Below, piece by piece: positions 40,801 through 52,400 of a DNA stretch of 64,000 nt. Each line of letters starts with the position of its first letter. Position 1 is the stretch's first letter. The DNA lies in NCBI GenBank assembly GCA_030562195.1, contig CM060202.1:11966001-12030000 (forward strand), written 5' to 3'. Source of the stretch: Nipponacmea schrenckii (taxonomy: Eukaryota > Mollusca > Gastropoda > Lottiidae). Below the pieces are notes generated by a model, which had not been told where the DNA came from, did no database searches, and was given only the letters and a program-made list of their open reading frames with translations. The position numbers were made by a program, and so were the translations under genes.

Positions 40801-42550
40801 TCCGCCTGTAAGTGTTGTAGGCTCTCGGGCTGACATAGAACAAAAAGGTCTTATGGTAAGGATGAACCAACAATGCAATACAGTACCCAGATCCGCCATT
40901 GTCTGTACAGTAAAATTGTAAAGAGTTTTTTTTTTATTTTAGTATGGACATGGTAACTATATGCAATACTATGAAAATGTACTGCATCTGGCTTGCGAAA
41001 AGGGTTTTGAAAAAATTGTTGATTTACTGGTTGATCATCCTTCCAAACCAGACTTAATCAACGCCAGAAGACGGGGAGATGGTAAGATATGTGTAGATAT
41101 GTAACGGTCATACCTGATCTCTGACATCCACTGCAGAATCTGGGTTCAAGTGATAGCACATGAGAGTCAAACAAGGAATAGAAGAATAGAAACTAGAACT
41201 ATTATGGAGAATAGAATGGAATAATGTATAGAATAGAATGGAATATAATTTAATAGAATATAATATGATATAGAGAATATAATGAAATATAATAAAGTAG
41301 AATAGAAAAACACTTTCGAGTCTCAGCCAATTTTCATCACGAGAATCTGTATACCAAGAAAGTGTTATCCCAATAATGAAAATATTGTAGAATAGAATGG
41401 AATATAATAGAATAGAATATAATATGATATAGATAATATAATGAAATATAATAAAGTAGAATAGAATGGAATATAATATAGAGAATAGAATAGAACATAT
41501 AACGTAATAGATTGGATGTGATAAAATAGTCAATTAACAAAATATAACGTTACCATTGGTATGTTTCAGATAAAACCCCCTTACTCATTTGTCTAAATGT
41601 TCACGATGTGGAGAGAAATAGACTGAGTATTATACGAAAATTATTACGTAAAGGAGCTAGTCTGAATCTTAAGGTGAGAATTTATTGATGGATATCGAGA
41701 AGCATAGATAGCTATATTTTTTCAGCTCATGGCAATCACCAGGGTCATTTTCTATTAGGCAAAATTTTTATTGTCTCTGCATTAGTTTATTTATATATAC
41801 AATTTATGGGGTTTTTTTTGGTCAAATTTGCCTTGATGGCCTTGATTTAACTTCGGAATTTTAGTGGTAAAAGCAATTTGTTCAACGCTTTTATGATTAA
41901 ACAGGTACATGGATGTTAACAAATGCTTGAGTATTTCAACTGTAATTATGTTCATCATTACATACGCTTAGTTTATTGTCCGGATGTATTGTCGTCAGGC
42001 CTGTCTGGACGAGACTTGTTATGCTTATTCGTTTTCAAAGAGGTTATCGACAGGCTTATGCATATTGGTAGGTTTAAATAATTTAAATGCTGTTTTCAAA
42101 GAGTAAATCTGCCAAGAAATTTGCCTCTGCGAGGCGTAGGCTATTGTTATTGAACTAAATTAAATTAACATTTTATCAGCTCGCATGTCATAACGATTTT
42201 CATTGTAGGAAACACATAGTGGTAAATACCCTCTTATGTTAGCAATAGAGAAACACGAGATAGATTTCGTGAGAGAAGAATTGGATAGACTGAATCCCGA
42301 TTATCGACGGGAACTACTGGAACAAACAGATTATGATGGCAACACGTGCTTACATTTCTCAGCCCAGATAGCATCAAGTAACAGCAATGGGAAACCACGT
42401 GTTAATCAAAGGGCACTTACACATACCAACCTCAAACCACTTACTGATGAAGAAGTGCAGAGATTCAACAGTTCTCTTAACCTAAATGGTGCTAATATTG
42501 CTGCTCAAAATCTAGAGAAAGTTAAACCTAGAGATCTTAGACGTCCGTTG
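37817..42550 (+). CDS. Atypical I-kappa-B-like ankyrin protein (3' end unresolved)
   Basis: Coding exons, in one continuous frame: 37817-38566, 38872-40139, 40276-40417 (or starting at 40294; both keep frame), 40625-40726, 40943-41081, 41570-41673 and 42209-42550. That is about 949 codons so far. Residues 1-670 look disordered (Ser, Asn, Pro, Gln-rich) and end in an acidic run around RYNDEDDDDEEDEEDE. Then come about five ankyrin repeats, seen as TPLYIAVIRNNIVAVKCFLD, NVLHLACEKGFEKIVDLLVD, TPLLICLNVH, YPLMLAIEKH and GNTCLHFSAQ. The last repeat resembles the end of I-kappa-B-zeta. No DSGxxS phosphodegron of classical cytoplasmic I-kappa-B is visible, so a nuclear NF-kappa-B co-regulator (zeta/BCL3 type) is the better guess. 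The exon at 42550 ends in a good GTAAGT, so at least a short last exon is missing (candidate at 43382-43399). The start has a good Kozak context directly after an acceptor, so a 5' non-coding exon is expected. Confidence 0.8.
41180..41515. repeat. AT-rich GAATA-type low-complexity repeat with 80-base duplication
   Basis: Degenerate (GAATA)n/(TAGAATATAA)n sequence in the intron between exons 5 and 6 of the I-kappa-B-like gene. A segment of about 80 bases containing ATAGAATATAATATGATATA and ATGAAATATAATAAAGTAGA occurs twice, separated by about 80 bases of unique sequence. The 141- and 67-codon minus-strand frames here are products of the repeat. Confidence 0.75.
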
Positions 42551-43695
42551 GTAAGTTGGCCGATCAATATTTTTTGACCATACAAAACAATTATTGTCTA
42601 TTAACAGTTTTAAGTTCAGAAGTTTTAGCAGGTGGAACCAGAATATGCCATTTCTTAATTGCTTGCACGTGTGCAATATAATAGGGCCTATATATACAAC
42701 TAGAATCCACTTGTTATGCATGGGTAGTGGCCCCTATTTAAATATAGGGTGGAAGTGTACATTTCTTATTGGAAGGTTTTTGGATAGATATCTGATGAGT
42801 CTCATTTGTCTTTGTGACTTGACCATCTTAACTATTTAATTTCAAAGTATCTCGGTGATTACGCATTCGCCAGCTTGTAACAACATTTTGTGACCTTCAA
42901 TTAGGATTCTTACATGCTTCTGCTGCTATATGTGACAATTGTTTGGGGACCTTGGGTAATTTTTGGGAAATTTTTACCCCTTTAAGAATTTTAAAAAATT
43001 TTATATTTATCTTTGTTAAGAGTTTAAAGGTGTTTGATTTGCAGCACTTGTAGCTAAAAACTTTTAATATGTTTTTACTTTTTAGATTGTATTTCATAAA
43101 GATATACATCGTAAACGGTAGAGCAGTGGTGTTTAGAGTACGGATTGCAGCCGTATAAAGAGCCAGAATATACATGGCTACAGCAAAAATCGATTAAACA
43201 ATTGCCTTAGGACGTCTTTTCAAAACGATATGAATCAGGATGCTTTGACTTTCGAAAAACCATAGCCTACATAATAGCAATTGAGTTTTGTTCTGTAAAT
43301 CTCTTCGACGGCATTTTGATTTAATACTTGCCCAATAATATTTCCCATTCCCATGCCGTTGTTTAAAAATTACATTTGCAGTTATACAGTCCAGGATAAA
43401 TGTTCGTCATATACCCTGAATTTGGATTAGCATCTTTAGCTTCTGTTAAATGTTAGCAATTGTCTATGATTCCTGTATTTTCTCGACTCCACTTTGAAGT
43501 GTTCATGATTAATATAACCATGAACTAGGTTTTTGTGACCTCAAAGTAACTCTTCAATTTCTAAAATATTACTATACGTTTTTTTTTTTATAAATTTTGG
43601 TAATTAATTTTTTAATTGCTTTTTATCATATATTGTTGGCCTCGACCCCTTTTCCCTATCTCTTAAGTCCAACCACAATAGCTTGCGAAAAAGAG
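42551..43695. other. Downstream part of the I-kappa-B-like gene or its flank
   Basis: A plausible acceptor (TTACATTTGCAG) ends at 43381. Continuing the open phase gives only five codons and a TAA at 43397-43399, which would make a very short last coding exon. No ankyrin-like continuation was seen elsewhere before 46 kb. Otherwise no gene supported. Confidence 0.35.
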
Positions 43696-44190
43696 ACAAT
43701 AGCTTTTATTTTTAACAATGAGATCAAGTTCTATGAGCAGTTATTGCCCTTGACTATGTGAAAATGCGTCAAATTATTTCTGTGAACACAATAGAGACTA
43801 CATTTTTCAATTTTTCAGATTTTTATGAAATTCGGTGTTATCATTTATAATGACGACATCTTGTTCAAGTTCGTATTAGAAGATTTTAAGATGACCTGTT
43901 TTTGGGTTATTGTCCTTGATGCGTTAAAATTTGTTTGTGAACACAATAGAGACTACAGTTTTTATCTGATTTAATGATAGGCTTAAATCATGTTTGTGAA
44001 CGCGATGGAGGTGACAATTTATGTCAGTATTTATTAAATTTTGTGTTTTGGTTTCAGTCATCAATATCTTTGATTTAAGAGTTAGAATTTTGTACTATTG
44101 GATAAAGATTGACAACTACCCTCGATATACTGAAAACTTTATGAGGAAAGTTGACGTATCTTTCTAGGCAACCACTTGTCAAATGTTTTA
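43696..44190 (+). mobile_element. Degenerate copy of the 159-base-unit element
   Basis: Unit hallmarks of the element at 29269 recur: TGTGAACACAATAGAGACTA, GTTATTGCCCTTGACTATGT, TTGTTCAAGTTCG. The right end, GACGTATCTTTCTAGGCAAC then CACTTGTC, aligns with the end of the first element (GGCGTATCTTGCTAGGCAAC, CGCTTGTT), which fixes the shared 3' terminus. The 5' palindrome is missing or unrecognisable. Confidence 0.65.
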
Positions 44191-46060
44191 ATATTTTCTC
44201 ATTCCGTTGTTTTTATTTGTCTTAGAAATATATTTTTATATCAAATAATACTATTTGTTACCATTGTGTGCCTTTTACAGTTATATAGATTTTAAGAATT
44301 TAAAGCATGAAAATAAAACTAACAAAAAAAGGAGATATTCTTCAGTCTTATTTGGGGTAAAGATTTGTTCAGCCCATAATTATCCGAATATGTTGACTAC
44401 TTCCTTCGGGATCCGATTTGCAGCTGGGTTTCCCATACAACATATCATTATTTAAGACGAGGTCACGACAATTGAGCCAAATGAGCGTTGCTCACGACCC
44501 GTGACTTGATTGAGGCTATTTAGTCGTAACTGTGCACAGACTGAATAGGATGATAGATGCATGGTTACAGCTGTGCGCAAACAAAGTGAGAGAAAAATGT
44601 ATGTTTGCTTTAAGAGCAATTAATCGTTATTAGATAATGGAAGAAAAAATCATGTTTCATCTTCAATGGGTTTAAACGTGAATTTTCATAATTTGATACG
44701 CCTATTTAAATTTTTCTAATCTATTCTAATCATAGGCCTACGTACTATAGCCTATGTATAGGTCTATGGCGTGAAAATATTTTCGATATAATAGAAATGT
44801 TTGATCGTCCTTGAACTTTTTTAGTCACACAGAAGATAAAAACTCACTCTTATAACTTAAGAAAGCAATATCACGGATTGTACTTGACCAATTGAATGAA
44901 AAACAACCGATAATGCATTCTGATCCATAAATAAAAACATACAGGTTTTAGGTATAATGACATATATGAGGCGAATATCTAAGTCACTACATCAATATTT
45001 CTCTAACTTTTCTGGTTCGGCTTTGGATAATATTAATTAAAAAAATAGGAATAGTTGATATCAGCAACAACTGAATGTAGCAGACGACAATTTTGACCTG
45101 TTTACAAACACAGTTTGAATCATTATATAGGTTAGATGATTTATGTTTACTAGGTTTTACTTCATTCACCTGAGCACTGATAAAAATAAATTACTAATAA
45201 TTGTCACTTTACTAACAATGTCTCAGAGTATCTTCTGGCTTCTGGTTGGATAATTTGGAGGTCCTGGGGGTCAATTTCAAACATCCAAAATCTTCTTTGC
45301 TCATTCATATTATAGTTTTATAAAAATCAACATTTAAGATTGATCTCTACATCGATCTGTTTTCCTTGTTAGTGATTTTTGGAACATCTTTTTATCTTTA
45401 TATTTTGCTATCTGCAGCAAGTTTCAGGTATGTGTGTTTTATTCCATCTAGGTTTTGCTTTGGGAGGGTGTAATTTGCCATAGTAGCCATTTATGTTGAC
45501 TCATATCAGAAGTAGGCTTATAAAATATATTCATTATATTAACATATAGTATTTTATTTACACTTTTCAGTGATCATCATCAATGATAGGTCTACTCGAG
45601 AATTGCCGTCTTTACATGAGTGGTTTTAAAAATCTTATCGTTCGATGAACCCTTACCGCGTAATGCAAATTTAAGTCATGTGTCGCTTGAAATGTACACG
45701 TATCTTAGTAATACAAATTGGATTTTATTGTAATTTGAGACAACTTTTTATCTGAATCACCTGATAACAAAAGATAACAAAACAAGTAGGCCTATAGTCA
45801 ATTGTAGTCAACTGCTGACCATTGTTTTTATAGTTTATCTTATGAATAAAGGTAAGCAAATAGCTAACGTTTTTTGTATGATATATGCACATGTTTACCC
45901 GATTCAATATCAAATAGAGTTACTCTTCTCTTTAAAACCTTTCATGCATTGTTTTCAAATTAAATCAAATGCAACTGTCGAACTGAAGTTTTTTTTATGT
46001 TAACTGTTTCACCCAAAACTTCTTTTCATTTGTGATTTTATACAAAATTTTTGCTACTTC
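44191..46060. other. Intergenic stretch
   Basis: No supportable gene. A possible acceptor, TTTTGCTACTTCAG, ends at about 46061 and may join a 5' non-coding exon to the following gene. Confidence 0.45.
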
Positions 46061-46100
46061 AGGTCAGTAACACGTAGTCTTTAACCACCAGTTGATTACT

Positions 46101-47597
46101 ATGGCGATCTTGTTAGTATTGATGCTCATTGGCCTTTCAATGGCCTTTGACCTCAACGATCCAAAAACCAATTTAGATAGTGTTATCCGAACAACCGGAT
46201 CAACAGATCGGAACGTTCATACAGTCAATTATATCAACGGAACTGTATTCTTGCGCTTCCCCGGTGAAACTCTGCAGAAGGTTTTCCTTGTGGAAGGTTT
46301 CAATGTTGCAAGAAAGATACCAAAGTCCTTCGGATATTTGTCTTTATCCAGAGAATTTTTGGTTTACAGAAATTACAAAACTGGAGAGATAATAGACGTG
46401 TTTATGAATCCACAGACTATTATTCCAAATGAAGTATTCTATATTCATAATGACCCAGTGAACGCAAACTTGACATATGGGGAAATTACCCCATTTACTA
46501 TACTAGAAAATGATCGAGTTGTCTTCAATAATGATATCCTTCTCCAGTATCCAAATGTTCTTGATCCCCAACACTACCCCAAATATACAGCGGGGCCAAT
46601 CTACGAAGGTGATGAGCTGTTTCAGTTTTATACCAGATACAGCAAATTGGCAAATACAAATATTCAGGATCTTAATTACACGAGCACTTGGTCCAGACGA
46701 TCCCAGTTTCTACCCTGGTTGGAGCTGGGTGGCATCAATGGACACATGTACTACGTTTCCACGAACTGGAAATGTTTACAAGGCTATGCTGACGTTCCAA
46801 CGGACATACTGAACATAGTCATAAACAAGTTCCCTGAATTTCTAAATGCGCCAGTCACATTTGAAGTTCCAAACGAAACGTCATGGTCAGCCTTTAAAGC
46901 TGTCATTGACCAAAGGCGGAAGGAAGGCAAACCCGATATCATAATACCAGAAGTTGGTATCAAGCAAGGACTAAGATACAAACCAACTCATTTAGCTGCT
47001 AAAATTTATGAAACTCTGGCCAAATTGGACAGTTTCACAGTAACTTTTACTGGCAGAGTTTATTCTGAAATTACAGGAAAGAATCCCATTAACCTCTTTA
47101 AAGTTAAGGGAATATTTACATGTAAAGTGAATCTAACTCCGGGAGGACCTCAAATTGTTATTACAATCAAGGGGAACTTTTTAGATCCTAAAACTGACCA
47201 GGTACTTAAAATGTGGAAAAACCCCTTAACAAATCAAACGAACTATGTTCCACCGATCTCTGGAAAATATGACAAAACTTTGCTCAAGGGAGATGACTCT
47301 GTATGGTCACTACAGGTTCCCAATCTCGATGAAACTGCTGTTGTGGGTGCTACTTCGTATTCTTTCTTCAACAACGCTACCGGCACAGAAGATTGGAGTG
47401 TTCAACTATTAGATGTGTTCTTTCCAAATAAAGATCTGGAAACAAATAACCCTTACATGTATGGTACATGGATCAAATATTCTTCATGGCCGGATTGGAT
47501 GGGTATGGCCGGTGATGAGGGTTTATTGGTTTGGCGTATGAACTTAGAACTTCTGAAAATGGAAAAAAAATATAAGGGAAAGAAGATTATTGGATGA
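46101..47597 (+). CDS. Secreted protein with two tandem DUF1838 domains, intronless
   Basis: One uninterrupted frame of 498 residues. The start is the ATG at 46101 in the context ACTATGGCG. An upstream in-frame TTG at 46092 is not a credible animal start. Residues 1-16 (MAILLVLMLIGLSMAF) form a signal peptide, and several Asn-X-Ser/Thr sites follow, so it is probably secreted and glycosylated. DUF1838 features appear twice. The first half has VEGFNVARKIP, TGEIIDVFMNPQT, HNDPVN and WSRRSQFLPWLELGGINGH. The second half has VKGIFTCKV, TDQVLKMWKNPLTNQTNYV and WIKYSSWPDWMGMAGDEG. DUF1838 proteins, which I know mainly from bacteria and fungi, are typically single-domain; function unknown. The neighbours are multi-exon, which makes this intronless frame stand out. 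Retroposition or old horizontal transfer are both possible. Confidence 0.75.
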   Translation: MAILLVLMLIGLSMAFDLNDPKTNLDSVIRTTGSTDRNVHTVNYINGTVFLRFPGETLQKVFLVEGFNVARKIPKSFGYLSLSREFLVYRNYKTGEIIDVFMNPQTIIPNEVFYIHNDPVNANLTYGEITPFTILENDRVVFNNDILLQYPNVLDPQHYPKYTAGPIYEGDELFQFYTRYSKLANTNIQDLNYTSTWSRRSQFLPWLELGGINGHMYYVSTNWKCLQGYADVPTDILNIVINKFPEFLNAPVTFEVPNETSWSAFKAVIDQRRKEGKPDIIIPEVGIKQGLRYKPTHLAAKIYETLAKLDSFTVTFTGRVYSEITGKNPINLFKVKGIFTCKVNLTPGGPQIVITIKGNFLDPKTDQVLKMWKNPLTNQTNYVPPISGKYDKTLLKGDDSVWSLQVPNLDETAVVGATSYSFFNNATGTEDWSVQLLDVFFPNKDLETNNPYMYGTWIKYSSWPDWMGMAGDEGLLVWRMNLELLKMEKKYKGKKIIG

Positions 47598-48930
47598 AAT
47601 ATCTAAAAATTTATTATTCAAATCTGTTTTAATGAAATGGCCAAAGTTTAAATGTTGTATGAATTATCTTATTTATTCCTATTATATCGTTTGCAGAGTT
47701 TTTACTGTAAGATGGTGTTCTAATTTCAACTTACAATGTGGAACTCGACATGAATGTTTAGAAAATATTCGTCTTCCATGTCATTGTGTTGCAAAGTGAT
47801 GTGTCATTGCGTTTCGAAACTTCAGAAGGCTTCTGGATACATATGGAAACAAAATATAGGAAAAGAAGATTTTGGCATGAAATATCGTGTACAAATGTAT
47901 CTTTGCAAATCCTGGTCTATAAATAACAAAGTTCACTAAACTTAATACTGTATATTATGATTTATTCCTGTATATAGGTTGCGTATGCTATATTGCCTAT
48001 ATACTGCTTGTAACATTTGTGTTTTTTCTGATAAGATAGAGCTGTTCTAATTTGAAGGTTTTGAAACGTTGACAATTGCTAGTAGGTAACAAAGACCCTA
48101 GAATTATTTAAATAATATATCAGAAATTACGTTATTTCTAGCATTGTTATCATGTATTATTGCAAGTATATATTGGCTTCTCTTTTGCAACATGAATGGA
48201 GGGGTTCGGTATGGTATAAGGGGGTAGTTCGTCACTAAAAAACCATGGTACCATGGGAAGCTTCAGAATCTATATAATATATATGGGGGTAACTAATACC
48301 GCATTTAGAGGCTCATATCTGGCACCACCGTGGAGAATACCATATCCTGAGATAAGCCCATCGTACCCTGGACCTCCTTCTCTCATAATGACACCTTGAT
48401 GGAATAATGTTGTTGCAAATGCTACAAGCCAGTATATATTACCTCTTGGCAGCATTATAGCATGCTATCTGCGGCTTCAGTTTCTTTTTCACTCCTATAT
48501 CCTTGCAGTGCGGGGGGTCACATCAGTAACTTAACAACAGTATAGTTATTGTATGAAAGAATTGCAAGGGATGCTTTTCTGTTACACGTATGAAGCACTT
48601 CCCTCTTGCGCGGTTAAAAACCTCCTAAAGTTTCCTATAGTTGGGTCTTAGTTTCCTAGTGGATCTTAGGTCTTAGGTCTTAGGTTCATAGACACCCGGT
48701 TTGTATTACCTAAATAGTTCTTACAAAATAAATCACGAGCTGCATATTTTAATGTCATTTCTGCTGGTACACTTTGCAAAATAGTTTTTACTTGTAAATG
48801 TTTGTAGGAAACCGATACCTTTTGAGATCTTAATCATTTGAATTTAGAAGAAAACTTCAATGAGAACGGAATGTGATTTCCAACTCTTTGTTTTTAAGTG
48901 GTAAAAATACAACAATGAAATCAGAAAAAA
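47598..48930. other. Intergenic stretch between convergent genes
   Basis: Contains the unresolved 3' UTR of the DUF1838 gene. No strong AATAAA follows closely. A short minus-strand frame (48270-48455) is listed separately. A small tandem repeat of GATCTTAGGTCTTAGGTCTT lies at about 48662-48688. Confidence 0.45.
48270..48455 (-). other. Unrecognised protein-like frame
   Basis: A 61-codon minus-strand frame reads MLPRGNIYWLVAFATTLFHQ, then GVIMREGGPGYDGLISGYGI, LHGGARYEPLNAV. Its composition (Gly, aromatic and hydrophobic blocks, few Lys/Asn) is unlike the AT-driven chance frames around it, so it could be an exon or a pseudogene fragment. No flanking splice sites in a continuing frame were established, and I do not recognise the family. 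Confidence 0.2.
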
Positions 48931-48935
48931 AGTTT

Positions 48936-48941
48936 TTTATT
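48936..48941 (-). terminator. Candidate polyadenylation signal of the minus UPF0489 gene
   Basis: AATAAA on the minus strand, about 555 bases after the stop of the UPF0489 gene. It is the nearest clear hexamer I found, but AT-richness makes chance matches common. Confidence 0.35.
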
Positions 48942-49495
48942 TACAGGTATAATTATTGACTGCAGTGAAAAACTTACATCTGGCGCTGAAATTCACCCTG
49001 AAAGCGTACGAAAAATTGAAAGCAATTCATTTCGTCACTTATAATAAAACAGAAATTCCAAACAAAAGTGGATGAAAGAACAGTTATAACATATCAGCAA
49101 TATAAATAGCATTGGAAACTAACGTTGATGTAAAGATATCTTTGGACTTTAACATACGATGAGAATTTTGAGAACGAATCAAGAAAACACTCAGCAGCGT
49201 AGGCCAAGTCAATTAAAATCACAAAAAAATTTTCTCCAACATAAAATATTATGTTATAGTATCGTGGCCCTTATTGTAAAAAGTACGAAATCGTGGTATG
49301 GTAGTAAAAATGGTTTGTTACAGCGACAAGAATAAAATTCAACTTTTTCTTCTGGTTGTAGGGTTTTTTAAGTTATTTGTCAGTTGGAGACTAAACCTTC
49401 TCCTTAGATTATTGTCCAAATATCAAAAGATCAAATTTGAGGCACTTCTTGTAGATTTTAAAATTCTTTCCAGTGTTAGTTTCTGTAATGAATCA

Positions 49496-52400
49496 TCACC
49501 ACGTATTGTTGCCATGGCGGCCATACCAAGACGATTTTCCTCCTAATAAATTGGAATCATAATGAAAGGATTCAGATGTAATTCTCGGATATACTTTCAT
49601 TAAAGATTCTATAATGTCGGTTTCTATTTTGCTGGCATACTTTCTTGGCACGTATCCATCACGTGCAGACCTACATATTGTCACAAGACGTGGGTCTGGA
49701 AGATTTTTAAAAATGGTAACTAATTGCTGAGTTCTTGTCGTGATTTGTTCAGGCGACGGTGTAAAAAAGAAAACTACAGAATCACTGGGGCGATTATAAC
49801 CAATACAGTACTTCATTCCATCCAGGTGATCATAATCTACTAGTCGAGGAGAACCTTTAAGGCAGATACCGGTTTCTGCAAGTGCCTTCAATTGATTTTT
49901 GTTAAGTGTTTTCAAAGCTTGGATATACTCGTCGAGATAATGAGAAAAGTCTGACTGGAAACACAAATGTTGAGTCAAGTTCCTTTGAGTAATTATATCT
50001 ACAGTTTTCAAAATAAGATCTTTTATTTGCATTTTCGATAATTGTTTAGATGCAACTGCCTTCAGTAGATCATAATGAATCTTATCAAACGCCATCTCCA
50101 GCTTGGCATTGTCAGCACAGAATAAATTTTCCACACTCTTTTGCAAATCTTCGTCCAGAAATTCTTCAGATATTTTAGCCTCTAAAATCTGAAGAATTGC
50201 CGCTTCACAACCATAATAGTCTTCATCTATATCAAATACAATATTATCCTGAGATGTAATCCAGTCTGTAGATTTCGTTAGTTTAGTGGCGTATCGATCG
50301 GTGAGAACTTCTATTATTATTGCATGTTTTAATTCACAAGAGTTTGGGGTTACATCCGTTCTTCCTTCAGAGTTATCGTGTAGGGCGAAGCAGAATGGGA
50401 CTTCAAGAGGGGAAAAATATTGATAACATGCACATAAAGAATTTTCGTCTTTATGAGTTTTACCATGTATGTGACCAAAAGACACCAATGCTCTGTCATA
50501 TTCTCCATTTTGCTCCTTGCGCTCATCATCCCATGACGGGTATATAAATATGATTCTCGAGAAAAAACCAGAATATGCTGAACTCTAGAAAAAGGTTTAT
50601 AAAATTAATAAATTTACAATATATTTCAGTTATCATAAAACAAAAATGCATATACAAGATATATACTTGAAACTCTTTATATTTAAACTAAATGGACAAC
50701 TTTGTTAACATTTCTCTTAATGTGTTATATATAATTCCATGTTTATGCACTTGATGAATTACAGTTTGTGATTCATGTTAAGTAACTAGATTACAGCGTA
50801 ACATATAAAATCAAGTTTGTATATAAGTGTAAACGTACCATAATAAAAGCATCGTTTGACGTCATCAAATTATTGATGTCGGATCTTTTCGTTGGAAATC
50901 TGAATATAGAAGCATTAGCAGGAAAAGGAGGTTCGACAAAATCAGAATGGCCATCTATATGTATCTGAAATAAGAGCAAAAAGAAAGTGGCTAAAACATG
51001 GAAGTATTACAGGTTTGTTCATTCCATAATGATTCTGTAATTTTATCCTACTCGTTGTCGCAAAATTGTAGATACGATTATCATGTTAAAATTGCTTGCC
51101 AGGAAAGGTAATGTACGCCACTGGCAGCGTGGATTTTGAATTTAAACTTGACAGTACAGTAACAATAAGCGAAAGGAAATATTCAGTCATCTACTTCTTT
51201 TCTGCGGTGATAAATGTACAAACTTACTAAAAAAAACTGTGCCTTGTAGAGTGTTAACCGGTTTACGAAATAAAAAATTGAAATCGTTTATAAAGAACAA
51301 GGGCAATAATTCATATTAAATATTTTGCGATATTTCTTATTTTCAATAGCATTCATCTTTGGGTGATGTCAAACAATTTCAGCGAGTTTCATCAAAATTG
51401 TGCCTTCTAGAGTATTTTCGAGCCAAAAATTGAACGCGTTTTCAATAACCAAGGGCAAAAAACACTAATACTATATATTTTCGATTAAAGTGATTTTCAA
51501 TAGTGTTCATCCTTGGGTGATAACAAATACTCACACCAATTACCAATTTTCATCAAAATCCATCAATTTGTTGTTTCTAGATTGTTTACGAACCTTTCAA
51601 GAACAAGGGCAATAACTCATACTAAATATTTATCCTATTTCGTTGATTTTCAAGTTTCATCAAAATCCATGAAGAATTGAGCCTTCTAGAGTTTATAAAT
51701 GGTGGTTTGTGAAGTGTAAGGAGACAGGAAACCTGAGACGTATATTATTCATTTTTTTATTATTTATTTGTTAAATGTGTTAACTCTTCGTTTTACCTTT
51801 GAGGGGGAAATATAAGTATCCGTTCATCCAACTTGTGACACTCTTATCTAATGCAATCCATTTGGATCCTACTATACATCTTCAGTGACATTTGCAACTG
51901 TCTAACCATTTGCGGTATGCGAATAATGACTGAAACGATCTCTTACCAATATATTTCCATGTTTTGGTATTCGACCCTTTATGGCTTCTTGGAACCAATA
52001 TGGAGCAGCTGAAAGAAATGGAATCACCCTTTTAAAATTTTTAAGAAATGTAAAAGTAATATCGGAAATAATCGACCTGTTTTAATATTTCCATGAGTAG
52101 GATTATGGAAACCGGTTAAGTATATTAATATCAACTTCATATTAATATAAAAATTCCAAATTTTTAAAAGAAAAAAATTATCTGTTTAATTGCCTTTGCT
52201 TCATATTCGAAAACGTAAAATAGTTTGTTACTCCTGGTAGACACCTATATAACAAAATAAGATCTGAAAACAATTATAGGCTTCTATAGATTCAAAAATG
52301 CTTATTTCTAAAGGCCTGTGTCCACATTCGCGTTTTCAGGAGCGTTTTCACGCCGCGTAATACGCGTCGAGAAACCCCAAAAAGTATTTCAATAGTGACT

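Noticed and set aside
41108..41540. 141- and 67-codon minus-strand frames rich in Ile, Tyr and Ser
   Set aside because: Products of the GAATA-type low-complexity repeat inside an intron.
46092..46100. Upstream start of the DUF1838 protein at TTG
   Set aside because: The nominal first codon is TTG. The ATG at 46101 has a better context and directly opens the signal peptide.
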